This document shows, in pieces, positions 62,510 through 64,000 of a DNA stretch of 64,000 bases. The notes beneath the pieces are model-generated. The model was not told the DNA's origin and did no database searches. It saw nothing but the letters and a program-made list of their open reading frames with translations. How positions within the stretch are numbered: the stretch's first letter is position 1; every line of letters starts with the position of its first letter. The stretch lies in assembly GCF_033878955.1 (NCBI RefSeq), contig NZ_CP138858.1, positions 248,001 through 312,000 of the forward strand. The letters run 5' to 3'. Origin of the DNA: Coraliomargarita algicola. GTDB lineage: Bacteria > Verrucomicrobiota > Verrucomicrobiia > Opitutales > Coraliomargaritaceae. Both the position numbers and the translations under genes were made by a program.

Positions 62510-64000
62510 ATGAACAAAATCAGCATTATTGATACTGAAGAAGCAGTGAGTGACGCGGTGTCGTCCGTGACTCATGTGCCTGCAACTTCTGTGCTCGCGC
62601 CCACTGTCGAAGTTCCGAGTGGGAAACGTATTCCCTTTGCATGGCGTGATTTTTCAGTGGGCAAGGATTGTGAGGTGGGAACAACAATACTTCGTTGGGA
62701 GGAGGGCACTGTAGTCCCAGAGGGAACGTTTCGTTTACGATTGGCGGTCTCGCTTGATATTCGTCACACGATTCAAGTAGAAGCACGCGATTCCGAAACA
62801 GGTGTCGTCTTTGGTGTCTTTGATTTTACGCAAGCGCCTGTATTTCAAATTGCTGAGATACCGTTGACGCGCGAGTTTGGTAAACGTGTGCTTCAGGTCG
62901 GGGTTGAGCTGCGGCAGATCGATGGCAGTGTTGATTTACGTTTTTTTGCTCCTTCGGCGAATTCTCCTACGCTCCTACAGCCTCATCTGATGGTTGCAGG
63001 TGCTGCAGAGACGGCCGATGTCTGGGGCGAGTTTTTGGAACGATTTCGAGATTTGAGCACCGTACAAACGTTTAGCTGGATGGAAGGTTGCTTGCTCGAA
63101 GGTGGGTACGATCTGAATCAGAGGTATGCGCAGCTGGCATATGAAACAGATTTAAAACGTCGTTTGAGGCTCTATTTAAATGAGCATGATTTAATTTATG
63201 AAAACCCGCGCAGTGAACCTGTGGATAACAGCATCTATGGTATCGAGGGAACATTGCCGTTTGCAGTGATTGGACGCTTATATCCAGAGCACGCGAGTGT
63301 GCAGCGAGCAGTTGATTTTTGGCTGAGCCGCAAGCAGCCTGATGGGCACTTTGCGTCAGGAGCAATTATGGATGGAAGTATGCTGAGCGCGGAGGGTAGT
63401 CTCTGTGTTGCTTATCCGCTGGTGGTGATTGCTCGACGGCGTGGTGATGTGATCTTGGAGGAGCTTGCTTTGGATCAGTTTCGTATTCGAAGAGACTTAC
63501 TCGTGAGTGAGGATGGAAGTATCTATTTACGTAATCGCCTGGGAGATCTTAGTTTTCGAAATTGGGCGCGCGGGATTACATGGTATTATCTCGGTTTAGT
63601 GCGTGGAATCATTGAGCTAAACGACCGTAAGGATATCGAAGATTTACGTAGAGAAGCGCATCGAGTGATGCATTACCTGCTCTCGTATCAATTAGAGAAT
63701 GGGTTGTGGACAAATTTTATCCATCAGCCTTCTAGTGGAATGGATACATCTGGCTCTGCTGGTATTGCAGCGGCACTTGCACTCGCTTATCAGCACGGGA
63801 TTCTGCCAATTGAAGCTAGGCAAGCTGCTGCGCGCACTAAGGATGGGCTAGTTGCATATTTGACCGCTGATGGTTTGCTTGAGGGAGGAACGCCCTCTAA
63901 TCGGGCTGGGGAAGGTTCTGGGCAACGTCGAGTGATTTTTCCCGTTGGTATGGGGCTTGCCGCTCAGTTGTTGGTGGCATTGGACCCTGTTGATGACTCA
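62510..64000 (+). CDS. GH105/GH88-like unsaturated glucuronyl or rhamnogalacturonyl hydrolase, 3' end outside window
   Basis: An ATG at 62510 opens a frame with no stop to the window edge (497 codons). The N-terminal ~170 residues are a beta domain (RIPFAWRDFSVGKD, RLRLAVSLDIRHTIQVEARD). From about 190 an alpha/alpha barrel follows, with FSWMEGCLLEGGYDLNQ, YGIEGTLPFAVIGRLYP, FRNWARGITWYYLGLVRGI and MDTSGSAGIAAALALAY, the order seen in GH105/GH88 enzymes. These hydrolyse the unsaturated uronic acid left by polysaccharide lyases. There is no signal peptide, so it acts in the cytoplasm. It is transcribed divergently from the frameshifted LacI gene, with a shared operator between. Confidence 0.82.
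   Translation, partial: MNKISIIDTEEAVSDAVSSVTHVPATSVLAPTVEVPSGKRIPFAWRDFSVGKDCEVGTTILRWEEGTVVPEGTFRLRLAVSLDIRHTIQVEARDSETGVVFGVFDFTQAPVFQIAEIPLTREFGKRVLQVGVELRQIDGSVDLRFFAPSANSPTLLQPHLMVAGAAETADVWGEFLERFRDLSTVQTFSWMEGCLLEGGYDLNQRYAQLAYETDLKRRLRLYLNEHDLIYENPRSEPVDNSIYGIEGTLPFAVIGRLYPEHASVQRAVDFWLSRKQPDGHFASGAIMDGSMLSAEGSLCVAYPLVVIARRRGDVILEELALDQFRIRRDLLVSEDGSIYLRNRLGDLSFRNWARGITWYYLGLVRGIIELNDRKDIEDLRREAHRVMHYLLSYQLENGLWTNFIHQPSSGMDTSGSAGIAAALALAYQHGILPIEARQAAARTKDGLVAYLTADGLLEGGTPSNRAGEGSGQRRVIFPVGMGLAAQLLVALDPVDDS

Noticed and set aside
1..64000. tRNA, rRNA, integrase or insertion-sequence genes
   Set aside because: None was seen; the rearrangements therefore cannot be tied to a visible mobile element.

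Overview
The window looks like a glycan-degradation island of a marine Verrucomicrobiota, most likely of the Opitutales/Puniceicoccales (Coraliomargarita/Lentimonas) type. This is an inference from content: three formylglycine-type S1 sulfatases, GH95, GH141-like, GH97, GH2, GH43, GH20 and GH105 families, Tat-exported Gfo/Idh/MocA oxidoreductases, IPEP-type PEP-CTERM proteins, DxDxD...EEYxxGTNP C-terminal modules and two giant Verru_Chthon-cassette-A-like proteins. GH95 plus GH141-like plus S1 sulfatases suggests a sulfated, fucose-containing substrate such as fucoidan. The beta-helix, toroid-like and GH105 genes at the right end suggest a uronate-containing polymer. No tRNA, rRNA, CRISPR array or transposase was seen.

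Layout. 1-14.9 kb is all on the + strand: GH95 fucosidase (cut by the window edge), sulfatase, a duplicated REP-like repeat, PhoD-like phosphatase, sulfatase, a beta-propeller protein, a barrel-type protein, a hairpin tandem repeat, sialate O-acetylesterase, and a TRAP transporter whose binding-protein gene is broken by an internal deletion. 15.3-19.4 kb holds an oxidoreductase/DUF1080 pair and GH97. 19.4-29.9 kb holds a malectin-carrying GH-like protein, a GH20 remnant, GH43, a frameshifted giant pseudopilin-like gene with a companion gene, and a cluster of 3'-end gene scars. 29.9-33.7 kb holds a LuxR-type response regulator, a discoidin-sensor histidine kinase and a PEP-CTERM gene. 33.8-46.6 kb holds a second Gfo/Idh oxidoreductase, a 1557-residue GH2-SGNH fusion, a GH141-like beta-helix protein, a third sulfatase and a sugar-porter MFS transporter. 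46.6-64 kb holds LacI regulators (one whole, one frameshifted, two fragments), a minus-strand run of uronate-type glycan genes with a second pseudopilin/companion cassette, another PEP-CTERM protein and a GH105 gene running off the right edge.

How it fits together. Secreted hydrolases and sulfatases would strip and cleave the glycan. The oxidoreductase/DUF1080 pair could open linkages by the 3-keto route. The MFS porter imports sugars, and the TRAP system probably no longer works. Four promoters (upstream of GH97, the malectin-GH protein, the pseudopilin gene and the PEP-CTERM gene) share a 16-bp inverted repeat TCGG-N8-CCGA directly abutting matched -35/extended -10 elements. They therefore look like one regulon, possibly run by the two-component pair located among them. 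A second 15-nt operator recurs at the frameshifted LacI gene and upstream of the right-hand PEP-CTERM gene.

The region is visibly decaying or recombining: single-base frameshifts, two internal deletions, and at least six gene fragments ending at sharp junctions. Some single-base frameshifts sit in homopolymers and could be assembly errors; the internal deletions and scars could not.
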